This document shows, piece after piece, positions 34,716 through 44,117 of a stretch of 64,000 nt of DNA (within the stretch, counting starts at the first letter, position 1; every line of letters starts with the position of its first letter). A program made the position numbers and the translations under genes. Under the pieces are notes generated by a model that made no database searches, was not told the DNA's origin, and worked only from the letters and a program-made list of their open reading frames with translations. Source of the stretch: Pullulanibacillus pueri (GTDB lineage Bacteria; Bacillota; Bacilli; Bacillales; Sporolactobacillaceae); assembly GCF_014639255.1 (NCBI RefSeq), contig NZ_BMFV01000004.1, forward strand, positions 1 to 64,000, in the 5' to 3' direction.

Positions 34716-35372
34716 ATGAAGTTAACTCAAAAACTATCAATACTAGGGCTTGTATTTATTTTAGGATTAATCATTACGGGCTGTACCCACTCAAAAACCT
34801 CTTCGCCTGAGGAATCACATAAAACAAAGACAAGTGCCTCTGGAGAACACCCCATTCAACGAGAAAATCAGCAAGCAAAGGCTGATAAAAAACCTGAAAT
34901 TCAAAATAATAAGCCGGCAGTAAAACCAGTAGACTGGACAAAACCTACAGGTGGTGCTTATCCGAAAGATATAGCAAATGTTGATCATCTTTGGATTGAT
35001 GTTTCAGTAGACAATCAAAAAGTCTACATAAAAAACGGTGATCAAACTTTATATACGATGATTGTATCAACGGGATTAGATAAAAATGCCGATACGTCTA
35101 CACCGAAAGGGACTTTCTATACCCAACCTGAAAAAGGCACATGGTTTTACTCCAATAGTGAAAAAGAAGGTGCGAAATATTGGACATCATGGAAAAACCA
35201 CGGAGAATTTCTTTTTCACACCGTTCCGATGGACAAAAATCAAAAAGTCATCACTGCTGAAGCGAAGAAATTAGGAAAAAAAGCCTCGCATGGGTGTGTG
35301 AGGATGAGTATTCCGGATGCAAAATGGATTTATTATCATATTCCAGTCCATACCAAAGTCGTTATTGGATAA
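34716..35372 (+). CDS. L,D-transpeptidase lipoprotein (YkuD domain)
   Basis: A 218-residue lipoprotein. The lipobox LIITGC puts the lipidated cysteine at residue 23. A charged linker (about 24-80) is followed by a YkuD domain with STPKGTF, and the catalytic SHGCVRM (Cys about residue 195). Such enzymes make 3-3 cross-links in peptidoglycan or attach proteins, without zinc. It diverges from a lysozyme-like gene and its promoter carries a Zur-like box, which suggests induction when zinc is scarce. No LysM domain is present. Confidence 0.9.
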   Translation: MKLTQKLSILGLVFILGLIITGCTHSKTSSPEESHKTKTSASGEHPIQRENQQAKADKKPEIQNNKPAVKPVDWTKPTGGAYPKDIANVDHLWIDVSVDNQKVYIKNGDQTLYTMIVSTGLDKNADTSTPKGTFYTQPEKGTWFYSNSEKEGAKYWTSWKNHGEFLFHTVPMDKNQKVITAEAKKLGKKASHGCVRMSIPDAKWIYYHIPVHTKVVIG

Positions 35373-35411
35373 AAGAGCGCGTGAGTGTTTTAATTGTCTG
35401 TTGGTTTTCGA

Positions 35412-35560
35412 ATAACTTTAGAATTTATAACATCACGGACCTTATAAGGGCAACTTTGGCTTTCGCCATTAAGGCTTGGCGACAACCTTAGTGTGTGAGT
35501 GCAAAACACGAAAATCAGGCGGTGCTTAGCGAAGCGATGGAGTATAAGCCAAGTTTTCTA
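35412..35560 (+). repeat. Dispersed repeat, copy A (interrupted)
   Basis: The core runs from ATAACTTTAGAATTTATAAC through ACCTTATAAG and GGCTTTCGCCATTAAGGC to GGCGACAA at 35485. After 62 unrelated bases it resumes with GCCAAGTTTTCTA (35548-35560). Copies B and C at 49.2 and 59.9 kb lack this insert. The core contains a hairpin GGCTTG-GCGA-CAAGCC when uninterrupted. Confidence 0.65.
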
Positions 35561-36574
35561 AAATAGATCAATGAGCGAGACGAGTATTAAGACATAGAGA
35601 CTAACAACCATAAACAGAATCAAGACAAACTTCCATTTAAAATAAGAAAAAAGCATGAGTGTATTTTTCACATCTAAAATCGGGCCAAATAATAAAAAGG
35701 CGAGAATTGAGCTCATAGGAACCTTAGGATAAAAGGGAGCTGCGATAAAAGCATCTGCTTGCGAACAAATCGAAAGAATATAAGCGAGGCCCATCATTAA
35801 TAAATGTGTAAACATCGTGTTAGATTGGAAATCCACTGAATGGTGCTGACCAACGAATACTTGGAACCCAGCTGCAACAAAAGCAGCAAACATTAAGAGT
35901 TTGCTGGTTTGTAAGAAGTCTTCTAGTCCATGTGCAAGGGTCGCCTTCCATTTATTGTGATCATGGTGATGGTGATGATTATGATCATGTTCATGACTAT
36001 GGTGCTTAGACCGTCTTTCTCTTGTCGGATTTTGTACGTTAAATAAATATAAGAGTGTCAAACTAACTCCAATGGCGAGAATGAAGGCCAAAATGATGCG
36101 ATAAACCACCACTTCTATTGTGGTACTAAAGGCGTAATATGTGGATAAGATCACAATGGGATTTATAATTGGTGGGACAATCAAAAATAGAGCGCCAATA
36201 TGTGTTGGGACCCCTTTCTTTATTAAACGATAAGCGATCGGAATAATCGCACAATCACAAACAGGAAACAACATGGTGATGAAGATGCCAGGTAAAATCG
36301 CGAATACCCCACGTCCAGGTAGCCAACGCCTAATTTTATCTTCTGTCAGGTAAACCTGAATGATTCCTGAAAAAAAAGTACCAATGAGTATAAAAGGCAA
36401 AGCTTCTAGCAAAATGCCTAAATAGGTCAAGATCATGTCTTGAAGTGTATGTGATAAGGGAAAATGCAAAACATGTTGAAAAGCAGTGATTAATAATAGA
36501 CCTAGGATGGAAGAGCTAAACAGAATCACGCCTAATACTTCTATTTTAAACATTTTCCAAAGATGGTGTACCAT
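35558..36574 (-). CDS. UPF0718 (DUF318) permease with His-rich loop
   Basis: A 338-residue permease with about eight helices, a CDC motif (TMLFPVCDCAIIPIA, near residue 105) and the second half DAFIAAPFYP. A cytoplasmic or external loop reads HHSHEHDHNHHHHHDHN (about residues 195-215), a clear metal-binding stretch. It is like B. subtilis YcgR, whose partner YcgQ is not found here. A Zur-like box lies just downstream of its candidate -10, so it probably works in zinc homeostasis. Transported ligand is unproved. Confidence 0.8.
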   Translation of the reverse strand: MVHHLWKMFKIEVLGVILFSSSILGLLLITAFQHVLHFPLSHTLQDMILTYLGILLEALPFILIGTFFSGIIQVYLTEDKIRRWLPGRGVFAILPGIFITMLFPVCDCAIIPIAYRLIKKGVPTHIGALFLIVPPIINPIVILSTYYAFSTTIEVVVYRIILAFILAIGVSLTLLYLFNVQNPTRERRSKHHSHEHDHNHHHHHDHNKWKATLAHGLEDFLQTSKLLMFAAFVAAGFQVFVGQHHSVDFQSNTMFTHLLMMGLAYILSICSQADAFIAAPFYPKVPMSSILAFLLFGPILDVKNTLMLFSYFKWKFVLILFMVVSLYVLILVSLIDLF

Positions 36575-36592
36575 GGGATGCCTCCTCTAGAT

Positions 36593-36643
36593 TAAAACAA
36601 AAAAGTTACGATTTAGAATAATGCTGTTTTAACACTTTATGAA
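36593..36643 (-). promoter_or_regulatory. Promoter of the UPF0718 permease with a Zur-like box
   Basis: -35 TTCATA (36638-36643), 17 bp, -10 TATTCT (36615-36620) on the minus strand. The half site TAAATCGTAAC is perfect and the other half (TAAAAC on plus) is degenerate, giving a 23-bp site at 36593-36615 that begins right at the -10. Confidence 0.55.
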
Positions 36644-36677
36644 GGCTCAGGACAGGTTATGCCCTCTTTTTATAGAT

Positions 36678-36729
36678 TTGACTTCACATCGTTTTTACAC
36701 TAAACTTAAAACGTAATCATTACATTTAA
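36678..36729 (+). promoter_or_regulatory. Promoter of lgt-like gene with a Zur-like box
   Basis: -35 TTGACT (36678-36683), 17 bp, -10 TAAACT (36701-36706). A 23-bp palindrome, with core CGTAATCATTAC, occupies 36707-36729, directly after the -10. It matches the Zur consensus CGTAATNATTACG at the core. Confidence 0.75.
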
Positions 36730-36743
36730 CGAGGAGGGTTATC

Positions 36744-37559
36744 TTGCATCATTCATTAAACCCCATTGCTTTGACTTTTGGCCCTTTAGAAATTCATTGG
36801 TATGGTGTCATTATCATTTCTGGGTTATTATTAGGCTATTTTATTGCTTATAATGAGTTGAAGCGGCAAAGAATCAATCCCGAATTATTGACGCAATTTG
36901 TTTACTTCGCACTTCCGGCCGCCATTATTGGCGCAAGAATTTATTATGTCGCCTTCGAATGGAAGGACTATAAACATAACCTTTCAGAGACAATTGCGAT
37001 TTGGCATGGCGGAATTGCAATTCATGGTGCGATTTTGGGGGCCTTACTTATTACCCTGTATTTTGTGCGCAAAAAAAATCTCTCGTTTTGGCAATGGACA
37101 GATATTATTGCACCAAGTTTAATTTTAGGACAAGGTATAGGGCGTTGGGGAAATTTTATGAACCAAGAAGCCCATGGTGGTCCTGTCAGTCTGGCATTTC
37201 TAGAACATTTACATTTGCCTTCGTTCATTATTCAACAAATGTATATTGATGGTACATATTACGCTCCTACATTCCTTTATGAATCGGTATGGGATATTGC
37301 TGGATTTATTCTTTTATTTACTTTAAGGCGATCCGTACTTAAATTGAAAAAAGGCGATATCTTCTTAAGTTATCTTGTTTGGTATTCTATTGGACGTTAC
37401 TATGTAGAAGGCCTGAGAACAGACAGCTTAATGTTGACATCTAGTCTTCGAATGGCTCAAGTCGTCTCCATTGTATTGATTGTTGTGGCGTTATTCTTTT
37501 TCGTATATAACCATTTTTTGAGTCGTCAAAATAGAAGTCATCAAGTCAAGAACATGTAA
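36744..37559 (+). CDS. lgt: Prolipoprotein diacylglyceryl transferase (Lgt)
   Basis: A 271-residue, seven-helix enzyme that transfers diacylglycerol from phosphatidylglycerol to the lipobox cysteine of prolipoproteins. Signature segments [10 protein letters not shown] and [14 protein letters not shown] (with the essential Arg and Asn) are present. Start is TTG at 36744 with GAGGAGGG upstream. Its place next to zur, with a Zur-like box at its promoter, differs from the usual hprK-lgt location. It may be a second, zinc-starvation copy that lipidates metal-binding lipoproteins such as ZnuA-type proteins. Confidence 0.92.
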   Translation: MHHSLNPIALTFGPLEIHWYGVIIISGLLLGYFIAYNELKRQRINPELLTQFVYFALPAAIIGARIYYVAFEWKDYKHNLSETIAIWHGGIAIHGAILGALLITLYFVRKKNLSFWQWTDIIAPSLILGQGIGRWGNFMNQEAHGGPVSLAFLEHLHLPSFIIQQMYIDGTYYAPTFLYESVWDIAGFILLFTLRRSVLKLKKGDIFLSYLVWYSIGRYYVEGLRTDSLMLTSSLRMAQVVSIVLIVVALFFFVYNHFLSRQNRSHQVKNM

Positions 37560-37672
37560 GGTTAATGGCTTCTCTCTTTAACGCACAAACATTTCTCACC
37601 GGTTCTGTTTATTTTTCACCTCTTTTTCTGTTACAATAAAAGAAAGGATGAGATTAAACGTTAATGTGAGGA

Positions 37673-38089
37673 TTGAGGAAAATGACGATTGATGAAGCCT
37701 TGCAACAGTTAAAAGAAAAGGGTTATAAAATTACTCACAAGAGAGAAGAAATTCTTGAGTTCTTAAAGGAACAAAATCGATACACTTCTGTTAAAGAAGT
37801 GATTGATCACTTAAAAGCCGATTATCCAGGGCTAAGTTTTGAGACCATCTATCGGAATTTAGCTCTTTTTGCTGAATTAGGAATTTTGGAAGAAACAGAA
37901 TTAGAGGGTGAAAAAAGATTTCAATTAAGTTGTGGGACGGATCACCATCATCATCACCTTATTTGTCTATCGTGTGGTAAAACACGTACCATTCAAAATT
38001 GCCCCATGATTAGTGTCCCAGAAATCGCTGATTTTGATATTACGGGTCATAAATTTGAGGTATATGGGTATTGTGAGGCCTGTCGATAA
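37673..38089 (+). CDS. zur: Zinc uptake regulator Zur (Fur family)
   Basis: A 138-residue Fur-family repressor. The winged helix (LKEKGYKITHKREEILEFLK, PGLSFETIYRNLALFAELGI) is followed by the dimer domain with HHHHHLICLSCGKT and the final CEAC, supplying the CxxC...CxxC structural zinc site. The sequence resembles B. subtilis Zur (GYK.T.KREE, GHKFEVYG.C) more than Fur or PerR. No clear Zur box precedes it, unlike its neighbours, so it may be constitutive. Confidence 0.88.
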   Translation: MRKMTIDEALQQLKEKGYKITHKREEILEFLKEQNRYTSVKEVIDHLKADYPGLSFETIYRNLALFAELGILEETELEGEKRFQLSCGTDHHHHHLICLSCGKTRTIQNCPMISVPEIADFDITGHKFEVYGYCEACR

Positions 38090-38328
38090 TGTGTGTGCTC
38101 CTAAACAACAACATCTCCTTTTTTATACAGGATTTTTTCTTAAAGGTCGGTTCGAACTTATGAGAGAAAATCCTTTTCCTTTTAATTGCCTACTTTTCTT
38201 CTGGTTTTTACGTGGTGTTTTTCCCTGAATATCTTAGATTAGTTTTCTACCCCTTTTGTTTTTCAGTGATTTACTATATTATTTTAAGTGATTTAACATT
38301 GATTTAAAGGTAAGCAGGAGTGAATGCC

Positions 38329-39066
38329 TTGCAAAAGAAACTAAGATCCATTTTTTATATACGCGTATCACCATCTATTGACTTACTTCTAGCGTTTCTC
38401 AGTGAACTTTTGGTGATGGGCACTTATTATTTCACTACACATACACAGAACCCATTTTTACAGTTGATTATGAGTAAAATTGTTTTGAGTGTTCTCTTCA
38501 CTATCCTTCTCCCAGTCTTGTATATGGTCGGCTATAAAAAGCAGCCACTCGCAAGTTTGGGAATTAAAAAACATTTATGGCTAATAGCCCTTATTATTTC
38601 TGTTATATTTTCATTTATTGTCATTCAGCTATTTGGTCACGGAATCAAATTTACTTTGTCTATTTTTCCAATGGTCATTATCAATGGTCTTAATTTATGG
38701 GAACCTTTATTTGTGTACGGGTGGTTACAGCTTCGTTTTGAGAATGCTTTTGGGGCGATCCCGAGTATCATTCTCTCCGGACTGTGTTATGGCTTTTATC
38801 ATATTGGCAGCGTACCGATAGACACTTTATTTCCATTGATTGGGATGGGGATCATTTATGGCTTTTTATTCAAACTGTCGGGAAATAACTTATTCGTGCT
38901 CTTTCCCATAATGTGGTCCTTTGCCGAATGGACAGGCATAACAGCACATCCCTCATCATTAACATCTTATGGAGACATCGAGGGTGTGATTGTTATTTGT
39001 ATTCTGCTCTTGTGGATGGCCATTATCGATCGCTTGCGACACAGACAATTTGTCACTCATAAATAA
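38329..39066 (+). CDS. CPBP-type intramembrane protease-like protein, degenerate motif 1
   Basis: A 245-residue, seven- or eight-helix membrane protein. The CPBP (Abi/CAAX) layout is visible, with a FYHIG motif 3 near residue 160 and a hydrophobic SFAEWTG late segment. The first motif, normally EExxxR, reads WEPLFVYGWLQLRFE, so the second Glu is missing. It may be catalytically changed or inactive. The start at TTG 38329 has GCAGGAG 8 nt upstream; the GTG at 38320 overlaps that site. Confidence 0.6.
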   Translation: MQKKLRSIFYIRVSPSIDLLLAFLSELLVMGTYYFTTHTQNPFLQLIMSKIVLSVLFTILLPVLYMVGYKKQPLASLGIKKHLWLIALIISVIFSFIVIQLFGHGIKFTLSIFPMVIINGLNLWEPLFVYGWLQLRFENAFGAIPSIILSGLCYGFYHIGSVPIDTLFPLIGMGIIYGFLFKLSGNNLFVLFPIMWSFAEWTGITAHPSSLTSYGDIEGVIVICILLLWMAIIDRLRHRQFVTHK

Positions 39067-39489
39067 CCCATTTAGAAGTCTAGCGACCATAGCAACAAAC
39101 AAAACGTCTGTGCTCACTTTACTTCATGTTAAGAAAAACTGGGCAAATACCCTTCCTTATTCAGTCAGGCATTAAAAATCCTGTTCACTAAAAGGTATTA
39201 TCAACATCACTCACTCTGTTCAATATCCAAATAATGTATTTGTCAACAAAAAGGACACTCATAACGAAGTCAACTTATCAATTCTCATATTATAAACATA
39301 CTAAGACATAAAGAAATAAGCCAAATCAAAAGACGAACAATCATATTTTTAAATATGAGTAAGTGTCATGACGCCGATAAAAAGCGCAATGTTTTGACGG
39401 AGCGACCTTACGTACAAAGGAAAAAACCGAATGACTTCAAAATCGTTCAGTTTTTCCTTTGTCTTATATACTTTTATCCCAATCTCTTT
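39067..39489. other. Gene-free gap with a terminator-like hairpin
   Basis: No gene is supported in this 423-bp gap. A long imperfect stem (ACAAAGGAAAAA ... TTTTTCCTTTGT, 39414-39462) sits 27 bp after the hisIE stop and is the likely end of the his operon, although it has no clean T-run. Confidence 0.5.
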
Positions 39490-40158
39490 TTACCATTTCT
39501 TAATCTCTTTTCTTTCCCCTTTAAAATTCCCCTTAACTGTAAAGCGTCGTTTTAATTCGTCTTCAACTTCACTTAAGGAAACATTCTGTTCAGCCAACAT
39601 AACGAAGCTATGATAAAGAAGATCACTTGTCTCATTGATAAGTTCTTCTTTACTTTGGTTTTTAGCAGCAATGACAACTTCCCCGGCTTCTTCTATAACC
39701 TTTTTTCCGATTTTATCGGTGCCCTTTTCAAATAAATAATTTGTATAAGAATTTTCACGAGGAGCTGCCTTCCTCTGTAGAATTTCATCCATAACGGTAC
39801 TGTAGATATCCCTCTGTTCTACACTCTCGGTTTCTACTAAGGTTTGAGATGAAAGGTCAAATTCTCGGTAAAAGCAAGTTTTTCTTCCTGTGTGACAGGC
39901 GGGGCCAAGGGGGTCGACTCTAATGAGTAAAGTGTCCTGATCACAATCGACGAATATTTTCTTCACACGTTGCTTATTCCCAGAGGTGGCTCCCTTATGC
40001 CACAGGTCTTGGCGTGAACGAGAGTAGAACCATGTCTCTTTTGTTTCGCACGTTTTTGCAAAAGCTTCTTCATTCATATAGGCCAGCATTAATGTTTGCT
40101 CGGTTTGATCATCTATGATAATGGCAGGAATTAATCCTTTAGAAAAGTCCAATGGCAC
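39490..40158 (-). CDS. hisI: Bifunctional phosphoribosyl-AMP cyclohydrolase / phosphoribosyl-ATP pyrophosphatase
   Basis: A 222-residue fusion. Residues 1 to about 115 are the cyclohydrolase HisI ([20 protein letters not shown], the zinc ligands in CDQDTLL and [13 protein letters not shown]). Residues 120-222 are the pyrophosphohydrolase HisE ([20 protein letters not shown]). It catalyses steps 2 and 3 of histidine synthesis. The GTG start at 40158 overlaps hisF by 20 nt. It is last in the operon. Confidence 0.96.
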   Translation of the reverse strand: MPLDFSKGLIPAIIIDDQTEQTLMLAYMNEEAFAKTCETKETWFYSRSRQDLWHKGATSGNKQRVKKIFVDCDQDTLLIRVDPLGPACHTGRKTCFYREFDLSSQTLVETESVEQRDIYSTVMDEILQRKAAPRENSYTNYLFEKGTDKIGKKVIEEAGEVVIAAKNQSKEELINETSDLLYHSFVMLAEQNVSLSEVEDELKRRFTVKGNFKGERKEIKKW

Positions 40159-40906
40159 GAATATTCACTCCTTGTTTTTGGCAAAGGTCTTTAACCTCTT
40201 TAATTGAATGGGTATGATCATGAAAGATTGAAGCAGCGAGCGCAGCAGAAACATCGGTGCTTTTAAAAACTTCAGCAATATGATGGGGGGCACCACAGCC
40301 ACCCGAAGCGATAACAGGGATTCTCACTGCATCAACAACAGCTTGTGTTAAGGGGAGATCAAATCCTGTTTTGACACCATCATGGTCGACACTTGTTAAA
40401 AGGATTTCTCCAGCCCCCAGTTCTTCCGCCTGTTTGGCCCATTCAAGCGCATCAATCCCACTGTCTTTCTTTCCACCATGAGTCATAACATGCCATCCGT
40501 CATCAAAGCGTTTTGCATCAATGGCGACCACGATACACTGGCTCCCAAAGCGATAAGCGGATTCTTTAATAAGCGAAGGGTTTTGCACGGCAGCGCTATT
40601 CATGGCTACTTTATCTGCTCCCGCTTTTAAAAGGTCCGTAACATCTTCAACGGTTTTCACACCGCCACCGACTGTAAAAGGGACAAACACATTCTCAGCT
40701 GTTTGCTTTACCATATCAAATAGTGTTCTTCTTCCTTCATTGGTTGCGGAAATATCCAAGAAGATAATCTCATCGGCACCCTCCTGAGAATAGGCCATTG
40801 CTAATGCAACCGGATCTCCAACGGTGCGTAATCCAACGAAATTTGTCCCTTTCACCACTTTGCCATCCTTCACATCTAAGCAAGGAATGACCCTTTTGGC
40901 AATCAT
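40139..40906 (-). CDS. hisF: Imidazole glycerol phosphate synthase, cyclase subunit
   Basis: A 255-residue TIM-barrel cyclase that, with HisH, makes imidazole glycerol phosphate and [25 protein letters not shown] at the start carries the catalytic Asp; the second Asp is in LLTSVDHDG. It overlaps hisA by 4 nt and hisIE by 20 nt, so the whole 3' half of the operon is coupled. Confidence 0.97.
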   Translation of the reverse strand: MIAKRVIPCLDVKDGKVVKGTNFVGLRTVGDPVALAMAYSQEGADEIIFLDISATNEGRRTLFDMVKQTAENVFVPFTVGGGVKTVEDVTDLLKAGADKVAMNSAAVQNPSLIKESAYRFGSQCIVVAIDAKRFDDGWHVMTHGGKKDSGIDALEWAKQAEELGAGEILLTSVDHDGVKTGFDLPLTQAVVDAVRIPVIASGGCGAPHHIAEVFKSTDVSAALAASIFHDHTHSIKEVKDLCQKQGVNIRAIGLF

Positions 40907-41607
40907 AGGCTGACCTCCTTAAGAGAGAGTGTCCCTTGATAGATGGCCTTACCCACAATGGCCTCTTGTATGCCGATATATTCAAGTGCGATGAGATCTG
41001 TTTTGGTTGTCACGCCACCTGAAGCAATAATTTTGCAGTTGACGGCTTGCTGTAGTTGTTTGAGCTCATCGATATTTGGACCAGTTAACGTTCCATCTTT
41101 GGATATATCGGTATAAATAATAGTCTTGGCACCTAAGGTCTCCATTTCCTGTGCAAATTCAATATAATCAATCAAGGAGACCTCTTTCCACCCTTTCGTT
41201 GCCACTTTTCCGTTAATAGCATCAATACCGATGATGACGTGATCTCCAAAACGCTTTAAAGCTTCTTCTGTAAATTGGCGATCCTCAAGGGCTCCTGTTC
41301 CTAAAATCACCCCTTGGACACCGGCTTCTACATAGTTTTCAATGGTGGTAAGTTGGCGAATGCCTCCACCAACTTGAATCGGGACGGATGATGATTGAAT
41401 CAATTGGCAGATGAGGTCAAATTGCGCCGCTTGTCCAGAGCGGGCCCCATCAAGATCGACAATATGAATACGCTCGGCACCATCCTGAATAAATGTTTGG
41501 AGTTGGACAAGTGGATCTGGGGCAACTTGCGTTGTTTGTTCGAATTTTCCTTGATAAAGCCGGACGCATTGGCCGTTGATTAAATCAATAGCGGGTATAA
41601 TTTTCAT
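40903..41607 (-). CDS. hisA: ProFAR isomerase
   Basis: A 234-residue TIM-barrel enzyme that isomerises phosphoribosyl-formimino-AICAR phosphate. [18 protein letters not shown] holds the first catalytic Asp and [13 protein letters not shown] the second. HisA and HisF are homologous barrels, visible in parallel phosphate loops (IASGGV and ASGGCG). It overlaps hisH and hisF by 4 nt each. Confidence 0.97.
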   Translation of the reverse strand: MKIIPAIDLINGQCVRLYQGKFEQTTQVAPDPLVQLQTFIQDGAERIHIVDLDGARSGQAAQFDLICQLIQSSSVPIQVGGGIRQLTTIENYVEAGVQGVILGTGALEDRQFTEEALKRFGDHVIIGIDAINGKVATKGWKEVSLIDYIEFAQEMETLGAKTIIYTDISKDGTLTGPNIDELKQLQQAVNCKIIASGGVTTKTDLIALEYIGIQEAIVGKAIYQGTLSLKEVSL

Positions 41608-42209
41608 ACAGCAACCGCCTCCTTAAGAAAAAGTTTCAGTAGTTCACGCCCAACATCCCCGCTCTTTTCTGGATGGAATTGCATCCCGTAAACGTGATTT
41701 TTTTTGACAATAGCGGTGACATTCATCCCGTAATCTGCGGTGGCGACGATCCATTTTTTATCGGTACTCACGCTATATGAATGGACAAAATAGACATGTT
41801 TTCCCTCAAGCGGAGCAAATGTTGAATACTCTGGAGATATTTTCAAAGTATTCCATCCCATGTGAGGTAGAATTTCCTGGGTTGCCATTTTAGTCACCCG
41901 TCCGGGCAGTATATCTAAACCCTTTGTTGGGGTACCTCCCTCTTCTCCTTCTGAAAAAAGCAGCTGCATACCGAGACAGATTCCGAGAAGCGGCGTTGTT
42001 CCAGCGAGTTTCCGCAAAGGCTCACGCAATCCCCGTTTAGCAATTTCCTCCATTGCGGCTGGAAAGGCACCGACACCGGGTAAAACAATATGAGAAGCCA
42101 GTTCGAGCGTAGGGATATCATCAGTCACACAAATGTCATACCCTAGCTTTTTAAAAGCCATCGCTACACTCTCAATATTGCCCATTCCGTAATCTACAAT
42201 AGCAATCAT
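41604..42209 (-). CDS. hisH: Imidazole glycerol phosphate synthase, glutaminase subunit
   Basis: A 201-residue class I glutamine amidotransferase. It has [12 protein letters not shown], the catalytic Cys in [11 protein letters not shown] (about residue 80), and the His/Glu pair in [10 protein letters not shown]. It supplies ammonia to HisF. It overlaps hisB and hisA by 4 nt, and sits in its usual place between hisB and hisA. Confidence 0.97.
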   Translation of the reverse strand: MIAIVDYGMGNIESVAMAFKKLGYDICVTDDIPTLELASHIVLPGVGAFPAAMEEIAKRGLREPLRKLAGTTPLLGICLGMQLLFSEGEEGGTPTKGLDILPGRVTKMATQEILPHMGWNTLKISPEYSTFAPLEGKHVYFVHSYSVSTDKKWIVATADYGMNVTAIVKKNHVYGMQFHPEKSGDVGRELLKLFLKEAVAV

Positions 42210-42793
42210 TCGATCACTCCTTTTGTAGAATTTACCCCTTTAATCTCGGGATCAATTTTAATTGCTTGAGAAAGCGCTCTTCCTAGAGCTTTAAATAAGG
42301 CTTCGATTTTGTGGTGGGTATTCGAGCCATAGAGAACACGAGCGTGAAGCGTCAGTCCAGATTGAAAGGCAAAAGCTCTGAAAAATTCCTCGACGAGTTC
42401 TGTATCAAATTGACCGAGTTTAGGATTTTCAAAGGTGGCTTCAAAGTGTAAGAAAGGTCTACCGCTAATATCAACGGCCACAAAGCCTAGGCTTTCATCC
42501 ATAGGCACATAAGCCGAGCCATAACGCGTAATCCCCTCTTTATTTCCTAGTGCTTCACGCAACACCTGTCCTAAGACGATGCCGATATCTTCGACGGTAT
42601 GGTGACTATCAATATGGAGATCGCCTTTAGCTTCGACTTTGAGGCCAATTCTTCCGTGCCGGGCCAATAATTCAAGCATATGATCGAAAAATCCGACTCC
42701 TGTTTGGATGACAACCTCTTCGGCATTATCCAATGAGACTTGAACACTAATCCCTGTTTCATTTGTTTGTCTTGATTTCTTTGCTTCTCGCAT
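42206..42793 (-). CDS. hisB: Imidazoleglycerol-phosphate dehydratase
   Basis: A 195-residue manganese-dependent dehydratase with the metal-binding [13 protein letters not shown] and [15 protein letters not shown] motifs and the [16 protein letters not shown] segment. It has the short monofunctional form found in Firmicutes, with no phosphatase fusion. It starts 15 nt after hisD and overlaps hisH by 4 nt. Confidence 0.97.
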   Translation of the reverse strand: MREAKKSRQTNETGISVQVSLDNAEEVVIQTGVGFFDHMLELLARHGRIGLKVEAKGDLHIDSHHTVEDIGIVLGQVLREALGNKEGITRYGSAYVPMDESLGFVAVDISGRPFLHFEATFENPKLGQFDTELVEEFFRAFAFQSGLTLHARVLYGSNTHHKIEALFKALGRALSQAIKIDPEIKGVNSTKGVIE

Positions 42794-42808
42794 CGTTTTC
42801 CCTCACTT

Positions 42809-44116
42809 TTAATCGCTCGTTTTCGAACAAGAATCATTATCTTGAAGTCTCACTGAGACAGCCCGAGCATGTCCCTCAAGATGCTCCTCTTTTGCGATTT
42901 GGTCAACATAAGGAGCCGCTTCCCTTAGCGCATTCTGAGAATAATAGAGAAAGCTCGTTTTTTTAATAAAATCATCAACAGATAAGCCCGATGAATATTT
43001 GGCATTGCCTTGAGTTGGCAAAACATGATTCGGTCCAGCGAAATAATCCCCGATGGGCTCAGGTGTATAGGAGCCTAAGAACACAGAGCCAGCATTTTGC
43101 ACTTTCCCTAATAATGTGAGTGGTTCCTTACATTGAATTTCTAAATGCTCAGGGGCGAGCTGATTGACAAGTGAGAAGGCCTCTTCAATAGAGTCTACCT
43201 GTACTAACGCTCCTTGTTCTTCAAGGGATTGAGCGGCAATGTCCTTGCGGGGTAAGACAGTGCATTGGTGATCAATTTCCTGTTGAACGGCTTCAATCAG
43301 CGCGTTAGAAGTTGACAACAAAATGGCGCGAGCTTGAGTGTCGTGTTCCGCTTGGGCGATTAAATCTGCGGCAACATATTTTGGATGTGCTGTCTCATCA
43401 GCGATGATAGCTACCTCAGAAGGACCGGCAATCATGTCGATACCCACATCGCCATAGACGAGCTTTTTAGCTGCCGCCACATAAGCATTTCCTGGTCCCA
43501 CGATTTTATTAACAGGCGTAATAATCTCTGTTCCGTAAGCCAAAGCCGCAATCGCTTGAATCCCTCCGACTTTATATATGGTTTGCACACCAGCAATATC
43601 AGCTGCAATACAGAGTATGGGTGAGATTGAACCACCGTTTTTAGCTGGCGTCGTCATGACGATCTCTTTAACACCGGCAATCATGGCCGGGATCGCATTC
43701 ATCAGAACGGTTGAAGGGTACGTCGCTGTTCCACCAGGAACATAAAGGCCGACCTTTTCAATCGGTCTAAACAACTGACCCGCGATGACTTCTTCAGAGG
43801 TTGTCATCAACCGGGAGTGTTGTAGCTGTTTGCTATGAAAGGATCTTATATTTTGGGCTGCTTTTTCTAATGCTTGAATCAAATCATCAGAAACCGTCTC
43901 TCTTGCCTGTTGTCTTTCTTCGTCCGTGACGATCCAGGATTCAGGCACTTGACCATCAAATTGTTTGACGTATTTTTCAACCGCCTGCTGACCATTTTGG
44001 CGAACATCATCAATCACTTGTTGGGCCACTTGGAGAGTTTTTATCTCCATTTTTTTAGCTTTCTTAGTTAAAAACATAGTTTCAAAGTCTGTTTTAGTGT
44101 ACTTAGGGATGTTCAT
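42809..44116 (-). CDS. hisD: Histidinol dehydrogenase
   Basis: A 435-residue zinc and NAD enzyme that carries out the final two oxidations to histidine. It contains YVPGGTATYPSTVLMNAIPA, VGPGNAYVAAAKKLVYGDVGIDMIAGPSEV and the zinc histidine region GPNHVLPTQGNAKYSSGL. Length and motifs are normal. It begins 1 nt after hisG and is followed by hisB. Confidence 0.97.
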   Translation of the reverse strand: MNIPKYTKTDFETMFLTKKAKKMEIKTLQVAQQVIDDVRQNGQQAVEKYVKQFDGQVPESWIVTDEERQQARETVSDDLIQALEKAAQNIRSFHSKQLQHSRLMTTSEEVIAGQLFRPIEKVGLYVPGGTATYPSTVLMNAIPAMIAGVKEIVMTTPAKNGGSISPILCIAADIAGVQTIYKVGGIQAIAALAYGTEIITPVNKIVGPGNAYVAAAKKLVYGDVGIDMIAGPSEVAIIADETAHPKYVAADLIAQAEHDTQARAILLSTSNALIEAVQQEIDHQCTVLPRKDIAAQSLEEQGALVQVDSIEEAFSLVNQLAPEHLEIQCKEPLTLLGKVQNAGSVFLGSYTPEPIGDYFAGPNHVLPTQGNAKYSSGLSVDDFIKKTSFLYYSQNALREAAPYVDQIAKEEHLEGHARAVSVRLQDNDSCSKTSD

Positions 44117-44117
44117 G

